DNA of 64,000 nucleotides from Xenoacremonium recifei. Lineage: Eukaryota; Ascomycota; Sordariomycetes; Hypocreales; Nectriaceae. The notes under the pieces are model-generated. The model had not been told where the DNA came from. It worked only from the letters and a program-made list of their open reading frames with translations, and did not search any database. The stretch is taken from positions 992,001 through 1,056,000 of the forward strand of contig WOFQ01000003.1 of assembly GCA_012184525.1 (NCBI GenBank). The letters are read 5' to 3'. The stretch's first letter is position 1; each line of letters opens with the position of its first letter. Positions 1 through 11,462 of the stretch are shown here, piece after piece. The translations under genes and the position numbers were made by a program.

Positions 1-934
1 CGGTTAGGAGCAGGTGGCCTTCGGCGTCGAGCAGGCAGTTCTCGGGCTTGAGGTCGCGGTAGACAACACCAAGGTCTTTATGCAGGTGAGAGATAGCCAG
101 TAACATCTCTGCCATGTAAAAGGCGGCGACATTCTCCGAGAACATCTTTTCCGTGTTCAGATGAGTGAAAAGCTCCCCGCCTTGGCCGTACTCCAAAATC
201 AAATACAGCTTCTCATGGTCTTGGAATGCGTAAAACAACTTCACCACAAAGGGGTGTCGGTTGACCGACTCGAGGATCTGTCGCTCCGTCTTCGTCTGCT
301 CAACCAACTTCTTGTGCACAACCAGGGAGGCCTTCTTAAACTGCTTCTGAGCATAGAGCCGTCCCGTGCTCCGCTGCTTGACAAGCAGGACCGTGCCGTA
401 GGTACCCTTGCCCAGACACCGCAGCTGCTCAAAGTCCTCCGACGCCATCTTGCGTTTGGGCTTCAGCCCACCCTCGATAGGCTCAAACAGCCCCGTGCGC
501 TCGCGAACGCTCTCACTAACAAAATCGTTCTCGAGGTTGACCTCATAACTAGTAGAGCCGCTCTCGGAACCTTCACTACCGGCCTCGCTTCGCACGTCGT
601 CGCGGCTCTGTGAGCGGCTCAGCAGCTGCTTGCGGAAACCCTGCGAGCTGCCGGCGCGCGACATGGAGTTGCAGGGCGAGCCGTCGAGGCTCAGGGGCTC
701 CATCTGCATGCGCAGCTTTGCGATGCCCGAGATGCCCGGCGAGGGCGCGACGGGATGCAGTGTCGGGCTGCAGTTTGCGCTGACCACGTCGTCGAGATGC
801 AGGCGGCCGCGGGGCGTGTGCACTCGGCGCGGCGTGTCGCAGAGGCCATGATCGGAGTCCTCGTCGCCCGACGTCACCGGTGTCGCCTGGAAGCCGCGGA
901 TCGTCTTGACCGCGGTGGGGGCTGGGGCTATCAT
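1..934 (-). CDS. AGC-family serine/threonine kinase, S6K/psk1-like (3' end cut by window edge)
   Basis: This frame is open from an ATG at 934 to the left edge, about 311 residues, and runs out of the window before a stop. The first ~165 residues are Ser/Thr-rich and look disordered. The kinase domain then begins with DFEQLRCLGKGTYG (glycine-rich loop). It continues with YAQKQFKK (the ATP-anchoring lysine), a hydrophobic hinge around LILEYGQGGEL, and the catalytic loop VYRDLKPEN. YRDLKPEN (Y where most kinases have H) is typical of AGC kinases. The loop context and N-terminal layout fit the fungal psk1/ribosomal-S6-kinase-like group, which acts downstream of TOR; Sch9 or Ypk-type kinases are alternatives. 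The C-lobe, turn motif and hydrophobic motif lie outside the window. No intron is needed in the visible part. Confidence 0.88.
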   Translation of the reverse strand, partial: MIAPAPTAVKTIRGFQATPVTSGDEDSDHGLCDTPRRVHTPRGRLHLDDVVSANCSPTLHPVAPSPGISGIAKLRMQMEPLSLDGSPCNSMSRAGSSQGFRKQLLSRSQSRDDVRSEAGSEGSESGSTSYEVNLENDFVSESVRERTGLFEPIEGGLKPKRKMASEDFEQLRCLGKGTYGTVLLVKQRSTGRLYAQKQFKKASLVVHKKLVEQTKTERQILESVNRHPFVVKLFYAFQDHEKLYLILEYGQGGELFTHLNTEKMFSENVAAFYMAEMLLAISHLHKDLGVVYRDLKPENCLLDAEGHLLLT

Positions 935-2826
935 GGTCGGGGTTTGTGTGGTTTATGGATCGTGGGTGTGAATATTGTGTGGGGTTTGGGGAGCAGTAGC
1001 AGAACAATCGGCAGGACTCGTCTCGACTCGATCCAAGCCGTTGCGACGCTGTCTAGACCGGCTACTTCCCCTTCAACAAAGTTCTAGTTATCGCGGTCTG
1101 GCGCGTCGTCTTCGTGTCCTTCAGGGCTCGCCGCGGCGGCGCTCCGGGTCGGCTCGGGGCGCAGATTCGTGATGATGCTCGATCTGGTGGAAGCTCGAAA
1201 CCCGCATCTGGTAACGGAAGAAGGAAGTGCGCGAGTCGGCGGGCGTTTCTATATGCATTTGCTGGCGGTTGCGGTTGTCGGGAATCGACGTGAATAGGTG
1301 AGGAGGGAAAGGGGGGATGAGAAAGTCGGGTTCACCAAGAGGTGTAAGGAAGAAGGGAGCCAGGACAAAGGACGGACGGCCGAGACATTTTTTTTGCCGC
1401 CCTCTTTAAATTTTTACAGGCAGGTTCCAGGCCCCGGGGAGCGAGCCCAGCCCATGCTGAACCTGGCCTTAGGGGGCTTGGGCACCGGCGCAATAGCCAA
1501 TGCGGGCGCTGGAACGGGACAGGGCAGGGGGCCGGGGCGCTGCAGGTGACTTTTTGGCAGTTGCAGGTTTTCCAATGTCCGGGCACTTATGATTAGGGCC
1601 GTTCCGATGGGCTGGCAATGCAATGCGCGCCCGTTTTCAGGCGGCCAACGGGGACGGCCCAATTGACAGCGTGACAATACCTACGTGCTGCCCCCCCTGC
1701 CTCGCTAAGCCTACGGCGTCTCCCGCCCCCTCTTCAGAGGTCGCCTTGCCGGGTTCAGCAGCTGGAGCGAGCGCGGGGAGGGAGCCTAGGGGGCTGAAGT
1801 CGCGCACTAACAAGACCTGGTCTGGGGGATTTGCGCGCTCTGGTTGTGATGCGAGTGGATGAGAAGTGTCATGCTTCATTTCCAGAAGATGAGACTCGGG
1901 TCTCACAGCCAAGGCCGTGAGGACGTGCACTGCTCACTCAGACGCGTTGATGACTGCGTTGGGCGCCATCGCATTGATTGCTCGGTGTCTTCTGTCATGT
2001 GACAGTGGGCAGACGATGGGTGTTGCGCCGAGAGAAGACGGAGAGACGTTGACATCATCGGTAACGTGTTTCTCTGCTGGCCACCTGCAGGCAGCTCTTA
2101 ACGAGGATTACATAAATCGTTGGTCCAAGTCTTTGGCCAAGATGATCTCAGCCACCTGCTTCTTCTGAATTAGGCATCCTCGTTCTGCCAAAGAGGTCTG
2201 TGAGTTGTTGTTTCGTATACATATCCTCACTAGTAATACTTCGTATTTCAACAGGCAGAAGAAAGATGGTGTACTCTCCTATTTCCACCCTCGTGGTCGT
2301 CCTAGTTGTGCTGTAAGAGCGATCATGGAGAGCATCGACAGACGAGCGCTTGTAAGTACAGCACTCATGATGCCCAGGTTAAGAGCCTTTCGAGAAAATA
2401 GGCAAATTGTACAAGACGCCAAATAAAAACTTAACAATTCAAAAAGTCTCTATAAGCCATAATTTATTGTAATTTATAGACACTCTCAGGATGAACCCAA
2501 GGAAACTTCAAGAGACAGGGCATTCGACGCCCTCCAGCGCCGTAACCCCACTAATGCTCCTGCAAGGTCGGCAAAATAAACCACCGTCACCGAGCAAGCA
2601 AAGTTCATGGGCCAGGCAGGGAAGCTAGCCTAGCCTCATCGCAGGTCGTTCGCATTTTGTAGCTCCATCAAAACACACACAATCCAGGACGTTGGTTGCA
2701 GAGGCACACCGCAAGATTCCATATCATCCACTAGAGGCGCCATATTTCTTTTTCTTCTCTGGCCAGCTAGCGGCACTTTCAACTTTACGGCCCTTCCAGC
2801 GGCCTACCAGCTGGTCAACTGCCAAG
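935..2826. other. Intergenic, divergent promoter region between kinase and Prp4
   Basis: About 1.9 kb lies between the start of the leftward kinase gene and the start of the rightward Prp4 gene, so it should hold both promoters. The small open frames here have no recognisable family features and overlap one another on both strands, so I call no gene. A T-run and TTTAAATTTTT stretch lies near 1388-1418. Nothing else stands out. Confidence 0.6.
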
Positions 2827-4386
2827 ATGATGCACCCGTCGCGACAGGCCTACGTCGAGGAGGCAGAGACAAACCAAGGAATCTCCCTTGAAGATGTTCC
2901 CGACGACCACAACTATGACATCCCTATGGGTGGCACCGGCATTGCCTCCGAGAAAGCCTCCGCTATCCTTAACCAGTTCAATCGCAAAAGGCTCGCCGCG
3001 ACGATAGCAGTCCCTACCGACGATGGACGAGTACGCGCAAAGCTACGAGAGATGGGAGAGCCCATCACCTTCTTCGGAGAAGGGCCTGTCGACCGGCGAG
3101 ACCGATTGCGCGAGCTCTTGACGATTCAAGCTGAGATGGCTGGGTTGGAGAATGGAGATATCACCATGGAGGATGCGCCTGAGGAAGAGGCCGAGGACCA
3201 AGAAGAGGAATTCTACTCAAGGGGCGGGCCCGAGCTGCTGAAAGCGCGCATGAACATTGCCGAATACTCATTACCCCGGGCGAAGCGAAGAAATCAGTTC
3301 CTCAAAGCCGAGTCGAGTATTCCGCTGCGAACACACGTCAAGTTTCGAAAACAGATCAAAGAACGATTACAGGCGTTCGAGCTGCAAGGCAGTCAGACGG
3401 TTGGCGAGCGACATGTCAGCATGACTAGGATATCTCCCAGTGGCGAGTTGGTGGCCGTGGGCAACTGGGGTGGACAGGTGAAATTGGTTGAGATTCCCAA
3501 TCTGAAGGAGACACGGACGTACCGAGGCCATACCAACAAGATCAGCGGCATATCTTGGTTTCCAGGAGCTACCATTTCCGAAAAAGGAGTGTCACCAGAT
3601 GCTGTCAACCTCGCCTCAGGAGGCGCGGAGGGTCTCGTGCATCTCTGGTCCTTGAACCAGGATACACCATTATCGACCCTACAGGGTCATTCCCAGCGAG
3701 TCTGCCGTATCGAGTTTCATCCTTCGGGACGATATCTAGCATCGGCATCTGAGGATACATCCTGGCGACTGTGGGATGTTGAGACGACGGCGGAAGTGCT
3801 CCTACAGGAAGGCCATTCAAGGGGTGTCTACGCCGTCAGCTTCAACACCGATGGTTCACTACTTGCAAGCGCAGGTCTGGACAGCATTGGCCGAATATGG
3901 GATTTGAGATCAGGGCGGACAGTCATGATCCTCGACGGCCACCAGGATGGTCATATTAAGCCTATTCATGCGCTAGACTGGAGCGCTGACGGCCACAGAG
4001 TCTTGTCTGGGTCCGCTGATGGCTGGATAAAGTGCTGGGATGTTCGAAAGGTCCAGCGAACAGGAGGTATCGGTGCTCACTCGAGCGCTGTGTCGGATAT
4101 GCGATGGTTCAAGGGCCTGGATGATCCGCTGGAAGGCATACCTCCTGGCGTTGACGAGAAAGGCGCGCAGATTCCCAAGAAGTCAGGGACATTCTTCATC
4201 TCGAGTGGATTCGACCGAAACGTCAAGATCTTCTCCGCAGATGACTGGTCCCTCGTTCAGACTTTGAGCGGCCACACAGGACCGGTTGCCAGTGTCGACT
4301 ATAGCAGGGACGGGAAGTGGATTGTGAGCGGAGGACATGACCGCACTGTGAAGCTCTGGGGGCGCAACGATGGGGAGGGGATTTAG
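2827..4386 (+). CDS. prp4: U4/U6 snRNP splicing factor Prp4 (WD40)
   Basis: Single exon of 519 residues. The open frame extends upstream to 2692, but I prefer the ATG at 2827 (MMHPSRQAY): the upstream residues are Phe-rich and look like translated 5' UTR. Roughly residues 60-110 contain IAVPTDDGRVRAKLREMGEP, with a following FFGEG and RDRLREL. This is the splicing-factor motif (SFM) domain of Prp4 proteins. Residues ~215-515 form seven WD40 repeats with GH...WD/WG spacing, for example RGHTNKISGISW and SGGHDRTVKLWG. Prp4 (human PRPF4) is a scaffold of the U4/U6 di-snRNP with Prp3. The length matches the family. This is not the kinase also called Prp4 in fission yeast. Lsm8, also a U6 particle subunit, lies about 3.4 kb downstream. 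Confidence 0.93.
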   Translation: MMHPSRQAYVEEAETNQGISLEDVPDDHNYDIPMGGTGIASEKASAILNQFNRKRLAATIAVPTDDGRVRAKLREMGEPITFFGEGPVDRRDRLRELLTIQAEMAGLENGDITMEDAPEEEAEDQEEEFYSRGGPELLKARMNIAEYSLPRAKRRNQFLKAESSIPLRTHVKFRKQIKERLQAFELQGSQTVGERHVSMTRISPSGELVAVGNWGGQVKLVEIPNLKETRTYRGHTNKISGISWFPGATISEKGVSPDAVNLASGGAEGLVHLWSLNQDTPLSTLQGHSQRVCRIEFHPSGRYLASASEDTSWRLWDVETTAEVLLQEGHSRGVYAVSFNTDGSLLASAGLDSIGRIWDLRSGRTVMILDGHQDGHIKPIHALDWSADGHRVLSGSADGWIKCWDVRKVQRTGGIGAHSSAVSDMRWFKGLDDPLEGIPPGVDEKGAQIPKKSGTFFISSGFDRNVKIFSADDWSLVQTLSGHTGPVASVDYSRDGKWIVSGGHDRTVKLWGRNDGEGI

Positions 4387-4880
4387 GAAAATGTAAAACA
4401 GAGGCCTTTGTTCATTAAGGCTGGCAAATAACACACAAGATACCCGGCTGGGCTGGCTTCCTCGTGATCATAGAATTGTTTGAGCAATCAATCTACATAG
4501 CGGTCATCTGCCGTCCCAAATGAATGCACCAGGTGACCAGATTGTGAGTCGATCTGAGGTCAAACTAAATTACACAAATTCTGAGAAATTTATATGCACC
4601 CTATTCAAAAGGTCTTTGAGTACCCTTTTCAATGCAACAGAACAACTGAACTCTGGTTGAGGCGGCTGCAGCCGAAGGCGGTCATGTGACGTGCTGCCCT
4701 GCGATTAGATAAACGCTTTCCGACTACGCAAATGGATGGCGTCGTCCATTGAGGTCCACGACCAGGTTTCTTTCATGCTTTCTCGTCTCCATTCAGCCGC
4801 TCTCCATCGCATTTCACCTCCATGAACCGGCATCGCCACCCCTTCTCTTGCATCGTCATTGCGACATAACGCTGCTGGCC
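4387..4880. other. Intergenic, Prp4 3' end to cyclin promoter
   Basis: About 490 bases between two rightward genes. It contains the Prp4 3' UTR and the cyclin gene promoter. The open frame of the cyclin's first exon runs upstream to 4749, but the ATG at 4881 is the best start. I see no other feature. Confidence 0.5.
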
Positions 4881-6273
4881 ATGGCGAGCATCGATCGTTA
4901 CCGCCCTCCCCGTGAGGGTTATCAACCTCCAGTCATGTCGACCAACTCGCGACCCGAGCGCGACTCCCGATCCCCTCCGCGCCGGCGCGATGCGGTTCCC
5001 CCCGCTGTCCCAACTCCTCCGCAGCATTCATCGCGAACGTCTCCTCCGCCGTCTGCGAGTCGCCACACGCGAAATTCGGGGTCGCGGTCCGAGAGCCAGC
5101 CGCCGTTGTCAGCGGGAGCGAATCAGTGGTCCTTTACGGCGGACGAAGTGCGAAGTACACCTGCGATAGTAGAGGGGTTGCCGCCGGCAGAGGAACGGTT
5201 GCGGAGGGCTAAGGGCGTGAACTTCATTTATCAGGCCGGTGTCATGCTTGACCTACCGCAGATCACTCTGTGGGTGGCGGGCGTGTTCTTTCACCGATTC
5301 TATATGCGATCCAGTATGATCCAGGAAAAGGGCGGCATACACCACTACGTGAGTCTCCATCCTAGCATGTGCCTTTGGAGGACTTGCGAGATAGGAGAAC
5401 CCTGTCGATGGATTTGTCGCCGATCTATGTACTGACATCTCGATCAAGAACATCGCTGCCACCGCTCTCTTCCTAGCCAACAAGGTGGAAGAGAATTGCA
5501 GGAAGACCAAGGACATCATTATCGCCGTCGCAAAGGTTGCGCAGAAGAATGCCAAGCTCATTATTGATGAGCAGAGCAAGGAGTACTGGCGATGGAGGGA
5601 CAGCATCCTCACATACGAGGAGGTGATGCTCGAGCAGCTCACCTTTGACCTCATGGTCGACAACCCTTATCACCATCTCTTCTCACTTCTCGGGAAGCTG
5701 GGGATTGTCCATAACAAGCATCTGCGCACATCCGCCTGGGGTTTCTGTAATGACGCATGCCTGACGGCTATACCGCTCCTGATAGAGGCGAGGGACGTTG
5801 CCATCAGCGCGATATTCTTCGCCAGCATCCACACAGACCAGCAGATCGACGATATCGACGGACGACCATGGTGGAGGTTGTTGGGCGCGGACGAGGACAA
5901 GTGCGCGAAGGCTATGGAGGTGATGCGGCAGTTCTACACGGAGAATCCGCTTAGAAAGCAGAATCCGTCGTTGCCCTCACCAGCCTTCCACCTGGAGAAC
6001 ACCCGAAGACGAGGAGATACTTTGCTGAGCCAAGACACATCATCAGCGGCTGGAACGCCCATGGAAGGTGACCGAGCGAGTCGCAGCCCTATCCCGAGGA
6101 GAATCAACGGCAGTAACAAGGACCGACATCGGGATGATGCGTCACAGGCGAAGTCAGATGATGAGAGATCCTTCACCAAGCGGAAGGACCCGGAGGACTG
6201 GGAAGGGGACGACAGCAGACCCGATAAACGGGCACGTCTGTCGGAGGACGAGGGCGAGCTCGTGGAGAACTAG
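4881..6273 (+). CDS. Cyclin K/T-like cyclin (Pch1/Ctk2-type, transcriptional CDK partner)
   Basis: Two exons, 4881-5348 and 5449-6273, joined across a 100-base GT-AG intron (donor GTGAGT), give 430 residues. Residues 1-85 are Pro/Ser/Arg-rich with SPP and RS patches. The cyclin box begins near NQWSFTADEV, continues through GVMLDLPQITLWVAGVFFHR and, across the splice, reads HHY|NIAATALFLANKVEEN. This is the cyclin K/T signature (HFFHRF-like helix, then ATALFLA-KVEE). A second cyclin fold follows to ~residue 340. The tail is acidic and Arg/Lys-rich and ends RLSEDEGELVEN. Family members bind Cdk9/Ctk1/Cdk12-type kinases that phosphorylate the RNA polymerase II tail. I cannot decide from sequence whether this is the Cdk9 partner (Pch1) or the Ctk1 partner. 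The join is supported by continuity of the conserved helix across the splice. Confidence 0.9.
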
Positions 6274-7796
6274 GCTTTTACTTGGCTGTATCGATAGGAA
6301 TCAAAGGGGTGATGGCGGCGTTCGGGATCAGATTACTCTTTTTACATTACTTCGTCTATTTACGGGGGGTATCGGGCATTTCAAGTGTTTCCGGATGGAA
6401 TCATGGCATTTGGAGGGCGCTCGCAGGATACGGCGTTTGGATGCTGCGACGGAGGAGGCGCTTGATAATGGAAATACCTTACCTACCTGTCGAACAAGGA
6501 TAGCGGACGTTGCAGTATGGGTTAGTGTGAGGAATAGTGAGCTCGGCAAATAAGATTGAGAACAATACGAACAAATGTATATACGTGTCTATTCCATGTT
6601 GTTTGCTGGCCGTTTGAGTGCGACGCAATCACAAGGAGTGACGATGCCGTGCAAACCAACTGAAGCCGTGCCTGCCAGTCCCGTCACTGAGAGGCGCTCC
6701 TTCCAGCCTGCCTCATCAGCGCCTCAGCGCCTCAGGCACCACAACCCAAATTTTCTGCCGGATGCCCCACCGCTCACCGCCTAAGCCCCTCTATAAAAAT
6801 CCGTCACGCCTGCCAGCTTTTTGGAATTTTTCTTTCTTTTCTCCTTAGCTCTCTTTGCCTTTTGGCTTAGATCAAGTGTAGTATCTGTTCTTTTCAGTTT
6901 AATCTCTGAAAGGTCTCTAAGGAGACCAATCGTGATTATTCTTATTTTTGTACCTCGGGTGGTTTCCTCTGTGCTTGCACATGATTCTGCCCACTGTGTC
7001 CCTGGTATTACACTGCCTCCAGGTGACGCGAACGATGTTTTCATTGCGCGTGCTGGCTATGCTGGTGCGGTGAAGAAGACTTGGTGATTGAAGCTTGGCT
7101 GAGGAGGAGATGTGGCGTTCTAGTGTTAGGTCGTGTTGTTTCGTGGGTCTGGTCGGAGGCCTGATCAGAGGAGCGAGCGAGGTCGAGATACGGTGGTTTT
7201 TTGTTTTGTTTTTTTGGTGCGTAGTGTTTCTGTAGGGTAGCTTGTCAGACCAACGATCTGGCGGCCTTCGCTGTCGTTTCGAGACCTGATCTCTGTGAAT
7301 TTAGGTAGTAATGGATTTCTGTACTTGTAGTGTTTTGTGTGAAATGCTACTTGGGTGCTCGAGACCGTCTGTCATGTCTCTGCTTCGGCGTGTTTGGTGA
7401 AAATGTGATATACCACCGTAACCTCGAATATTTGTTGTCGCGCCCATCGCTCAATATGACTAGGCAGATTCTCTGTCACAAATCCAGCAACGTAAGCGAC
7501 CGAACCCGAATAGTAACATCACTCAAACAATAGGTCTCTTGATTACCAGCTGTGGTGCTTGCATATTTCTTCTGAACTGTCTCTCTTGTCCAGTGCCTAT
7601 CGCGACCTGGAGCTCTGCTGCCAAACTTCCCCGCACCAAAATGGCTTAGCGCCCGCAGAGCTCCAAACCTGGTTGCTCTTCACCACCACCACATGCGACA
7701 ATCTTCACCTCCATCCTACCACACCTCAGCGGACTGAGTCGCATATTACTGTCTCAAGCCACTCTGTTACATACTGTTACTGTCTGAAGTACCATC
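6274..7796. other. Intergenic between cyclin and lsm8
   Basis: About 1.5 kb between two rightward genes. It is T-rich near 6815-6900 and 7195-7220 (runs of TTTTTGTTTTGTTTTTTT). No open frame here shows codon structure or a recognisable family. It probably holds the cyclin 3' UTR and the lsm8 promoter. Confidence 0.5.
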
Positions 7797-8208
7797 ATGG
7801 CAACTCTCGGCGGATATCTCGAAAGTATGTGCTTCTCCTGCAGCTGATCTCTATCCACCACTGACAACCGCGTCCAGAGAAGGTCCTGATTGTGACCGCC
7901 GACTCTCGCATCCTTGTAGGCACACTCGCGGCATGTGACAACACGACCAACCTCGTGCGTTCCCTCTCCCGCAAGCCCTTAATTTCTTGTCCGGCGCTGA
8001 CAAAGCTTCACAGGTTTTGAGCAATGCGACGGAACGAATCATCCGCACCCCGGACGACCCCGAACCCTCGGCCGAAGTTCCCCTCGGCCTGTACCTCGTC
8101 CGCGGCGACAACGTATGCTCGATAGGCCTGGTCGACGAGGCGCTTGATGAAAGTATCAACTGGTCCGAAGTTAAGGGTGCCGCGATTGGGGGCATCAAGC
8201 ACACCTAA
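7797..8208 (+). CDS. lsm8: U6 snRNA-associated Sm-like protein Lsm8
   Basis: Three exons, 7797-7824, 7878-7954 and 8014-8208, encode 99 residues. The introns are 53 and 59 bases (donors GTATGT and GTGCGT, acceptors CAG). The product begins MATLGGYLEKKVLIVTADSR, runs ILVGTLAACDNTTNLVLSNA across the second splice, and has YLVRGDNVCSIG near residue 70. These are Sm fold parts: Sm1 with GxL...D..xNLVL and Sm2 with the (I)RG(D/N) loop. The start, length and NLVL-N-TERI order match Lsm8, the subunit that directs the Lsm2-8 ring to the U6 snRNA 3' end in the nucleus. It replaces Lsm1 of the cytoplasmic ring. The first exon codes only nine whole codons plus one base, so an ORF search alone would miss the N-terminal half. 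Confidence 0.95.
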
Positions 8209-8480
8209 TCCACGAAGAGCGCTATCTGAAGTTTGACATATGAATTGGCGGGGTGGAAAAAGTCTTGCACAGCAGCACGATACTACGGAGACGAGGGACC
8301 TCGACAAACATGGGGCTTCACATCACGGGAATATGATCTACGGCGTTTGGAGAATATCAGGGAGTTCTAGACAATGCATTTGGTTTCACGAGGGTATGCG
8401 CCCGGTTCTTTAACTACTCTGCCTCGCATTCCTTTTCGAAGTGCTGACACGCTGAGCTGCCGGAAGCCACACAACAAACT

Positions 8481-9950
8481 TTATCCAAAGATGCGTTTCA
8501 TCAAGACGTCTGCGAATACGTCTTCGCCCGGCGAGCCGATCAGGCGGTTGATGCGATTACCCTTGCGGATGCTGAGCCAGCCCAGGGTGTCGCCGGGCAC
8601 GTCGTCTACGCTGATGACCTTGGGGTCGTTGTGCGGGTCGGATGAGAGGGCTGCAGCCAACTCACCGGGCTTGGAGCGCAGGCGGTTATCGATGATGTGC
8701 ATGCCACGCGTCCACTGGCCGGTGGCTTCGATGCGAATATCTTCAGGCTTCTCGGGAGTCTTCCATCGAGGGTCGTCGTGTGTCAACACGTACCAAACGG
8801 TCAAGGGGTCATGTAGCGATAGGCCTGGTTCGCCGCCATCGCCCTCGAGAGACTCGATCTTGTCAAAGGTACCTGTAAGGAAGTGCGACACCCATGTAGC
8901 GAGTGGGCTGCCGGCGTCGACGTGGGGCTTGATGTAATCGACAAAGAACGTCTTGTTCAGGAGATGGGGCGTGGTGATGTCGAGAGGAGCGAGGGTGAGC
9001 TTGAGTGGCCGCGACAGCTTCTCAGGATAGTCCGGTAAACATGAGATCTGCTGGGGAATGGCGGGCATGGTGGATTGAGGGATGGGGGATGTAAGCGCGT
9101 ACACGCGCGCCGCAGCGACAGAATCCGCATAGCAATTGAACTCGGCCACTGGAGTGACATTGCCCTCAACGTGCACCGCGCCACCCATAACGATGACCTC
9201 TTTGACCTTCAGGAATGTCTCGGGATCCTCTGCTGCTGCGAGGGCGCAGTTGGTCAGGGGGCCAATGGCAAGAATTGAGATGGTATCCGCAGGGTTCTCC
9301 TTAAGAAGTCGGAGAATCTCCTTGTGCGCCGGCGCCTTGGATGGTGTGAAGTACTGCGAGTAAGTATCGGGGTCCACGGAGCCATCGACGCCGTCTTTGA
9401 AGAGAGCCTTCCAGGTGTCTGCAGGCGAAAAGTGCGGGAGAGCATCATGAACGTTGTGTAACCCATCGATGCCGTCTATAAGACAGGGGTGTCAGCAGGA
9501 TATGGGCCGGGAAACGGATGCAGGTAGACTCACGGAAGTAATCAGCCATAAGCTGCTCCTCACACAAAGGGTGCTCGGCTCCAACTGCAACGATGGGCTT
9601 TGTGGCCTTCATGGTAGCGAAACCCTCGTCTTTCCCGGAGGACTTTCTGAAGGCGAGTTCCTTCTCGAGCACATGGAAGAGTGACACAACGTTGAGAAGA
9701 CAACTGCGACATGTAAGCAGGAGCGATTTGAGACAGCCATGGGTATGTGCAAGACCTCTGCAGTGGAACGTTGCCGTAAGTGACGGATATCATGGCCAGT
9801 TCAAGCTCTTCGGGGGAAGCACTGAGTGCCAGGAGCATGGCGAGGACATCGTCCACCCCTTTGTGATGGTTAATAAAACTGAGAAACGACAACATTGAAC
9901 TGATAAGATGTACCTGGGTCTGTGTCGATAATGATCTTATGAGGAGCCAT
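8481..9950 (-). CDS. Inosine-uridine preferring nucleoside N-ribohydrolase
   Basis: Four exons on the minus strand: 9950-9914, 9858-9756, 9703-9534 and 9475-8481, giving 422 residues. Introns are 55, 52 and 58 bases. The N-terminus MAPHKIIIDTDPGVDDVLAM carries the DTDPGxDD calcium-binding motif of nucleoside hydrolases (Asp9, Asp11, Asp15, Asp16). Further family signatures are VTYGNVPLQ, the join Q|SCLLNVVSLFHVLEKE, VAVGAEHPLC, DYF|HGIDGL, ILAIGPLTNCALAAAEDPE and VIVMGGAVHVEGNVTPVAEFN. Enzymes of this family split ribonucleosides (uridine, inosine, xanthosine in yeast Urh1) into base and ribose for salvage. At 422 residues it is longer than bacterial enzymes (~310), which is usual in filamentous fungi. 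It converges with lsm8 across about 270 bases. Substrate preference cannot be read from sequence. Confidence 0.92.
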
Positions 9951-10656
9951 CTTGGGTATTGTGAACCGAGGAGGTTGAAGTTCGGGGTTGGCCGAAGAGG
10001 CAACAAGGGATGTCTTGTAGCAGATAGGATGGGAAACAATATATAGTCCCAGCAGGAAAAAAAAGTAGAGCTTTAAATTCGGAGAACGGAAAAGTCGAGC
10101 AAGTCACTTCAGAGATCCACGCCGTACAGAAAAGAAAGAGACGAAATGGTCCAAGTTCAACGTTGATCAAGCAAGCTTGAGATATTGAGACGAGTGAGTC
10201 TTGTCGATGTTTGCCCCTCACTGGCGGGACGCGCGAGGTGGGGGTGGATGAGATAAGCTCGCTCGCCCGGTCCAACTCAGGAATCGACCTATCCAAGCTG
10301 TCCATCATCTTGGTTGTATAGCTACCTATAGGAGCAGAAAGTATAATATAGCAGCTCGAATAATGAAGAAGTCCGTTCTGCATTGTGCCAAAGCCTCGAG
10401 GACCATCTTGTGGCTCGTCATGTGACGTGGCGGCTGGGGCGGCTTCCTGCTCAAGAGGGAAAGAACCCGGAGGGCAGGTGCAGTCGGTTGCAGGCCAAGT
10501 CTCAGGTGCTGGTGGCGCTATCGATGATGGGGGCTGACCGGTCGGAGCTTCGTATAGACAGCTTGGCCGCATGTACGAACGAAGGTGAAGGAAGCAATTC
10601 TCGTATCTCCAGAGCCCGTCCGTTTCTCGTCGCACGGCAGACGGCTGCAATTGTTT

Positions 10657-10677
10657 GGTGGTGGTGGTGGTGGTGGT
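10657..10677. repeat. GGT trinucleotide microsatellite, 7 copies
   Basis: Seven uninterrupted GGT units lie in the promoter interval. Read on the minus strand they give a run of ACC (Thr) codons. This type of tract is length-variable between strains. Confidence 0.9.
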
Positions 10678-11370
10678 CAGGCCTGGCTGGTCCTTTAATA
10701 AGGTACGGAGGACGGATGCAGGTGGCCGAGACTCGAGCTGAGACCGACACTGAGATGGCACCAGCTGAACGGAGGGCTGCCCAAAGCCAGTCGTAGGACC
10801 CAAAAATCCCGTCTCTGCTGCGTATTGCGTATTGCCTGAGTACTCACTCACTCACTCAACTTGCGGCGCGCCATCTCCTTCCGCAGACGGCGCTCTCGAC
10901 CTTCTTCACGGTCCCTATTCGACTGCACCGCTCAGTAAGATTGGCTCGGCGTCGCCTCAATCAAACACCCCGGTACCTCTCCACCGCAAACCCGCCGACG
11001 AGGTACCTGAGTCTTTGGGGAGACCGATCTAACGGCGTCTCTCACCTGCGCCAGTCGGATCCCGGCCTGGGCCTGGGGCGAGCTAGACCGCGCCGAACAG
11101 CACTGCAACGCGCTGCGAAGCATTGGAGGGGATCCTCACAGCGGCCTCCTGGATCGAACCCAACCCCCCTGGCAGCTCTAGGAACTCCCCTGCAGACGGA
11201 CTACCAGCCCACCCCTCCGGCGCAAGACACTGGCACCTTCACTCATCAGTTTCTGGCGATTTCCCCATTGCCAGGCCAGGCCGCTGAGATCCAATCCAGC
11301 GGAGGAGGGTGGCCACCACGTCGCACCTGCCAAGTCTCGACAATTCGTAACTCTCCTTCTCGGAGCTGCG

Positions 11371-11462
11371 ACCTTCTTCTTCAATCTTCTTCCCCTCCCA
11401 TCCCCTCCCCATTTCTTTTCTCTCTCACCTTCATCAATCTTTGCCCTTTTCGACTTCTTCAC
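11371..11462 (+). promoter_or_regulatory. CT-rich tract upstream of the membrane-anchored protein gene
   Basis: About 90 bases are almost pure pyrimidine on the plus strand (CTTCTTCTTC, CCCCTCCCATCCCCTCCCC, TTTCTCTCTCACC). Such CT tracts mark promoters and transcription starts in filamentous fungi. This one lies ~400 bases before the ATG at 11856, which implies a long 5' leader or a leader intron. Confidence 0.45.
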
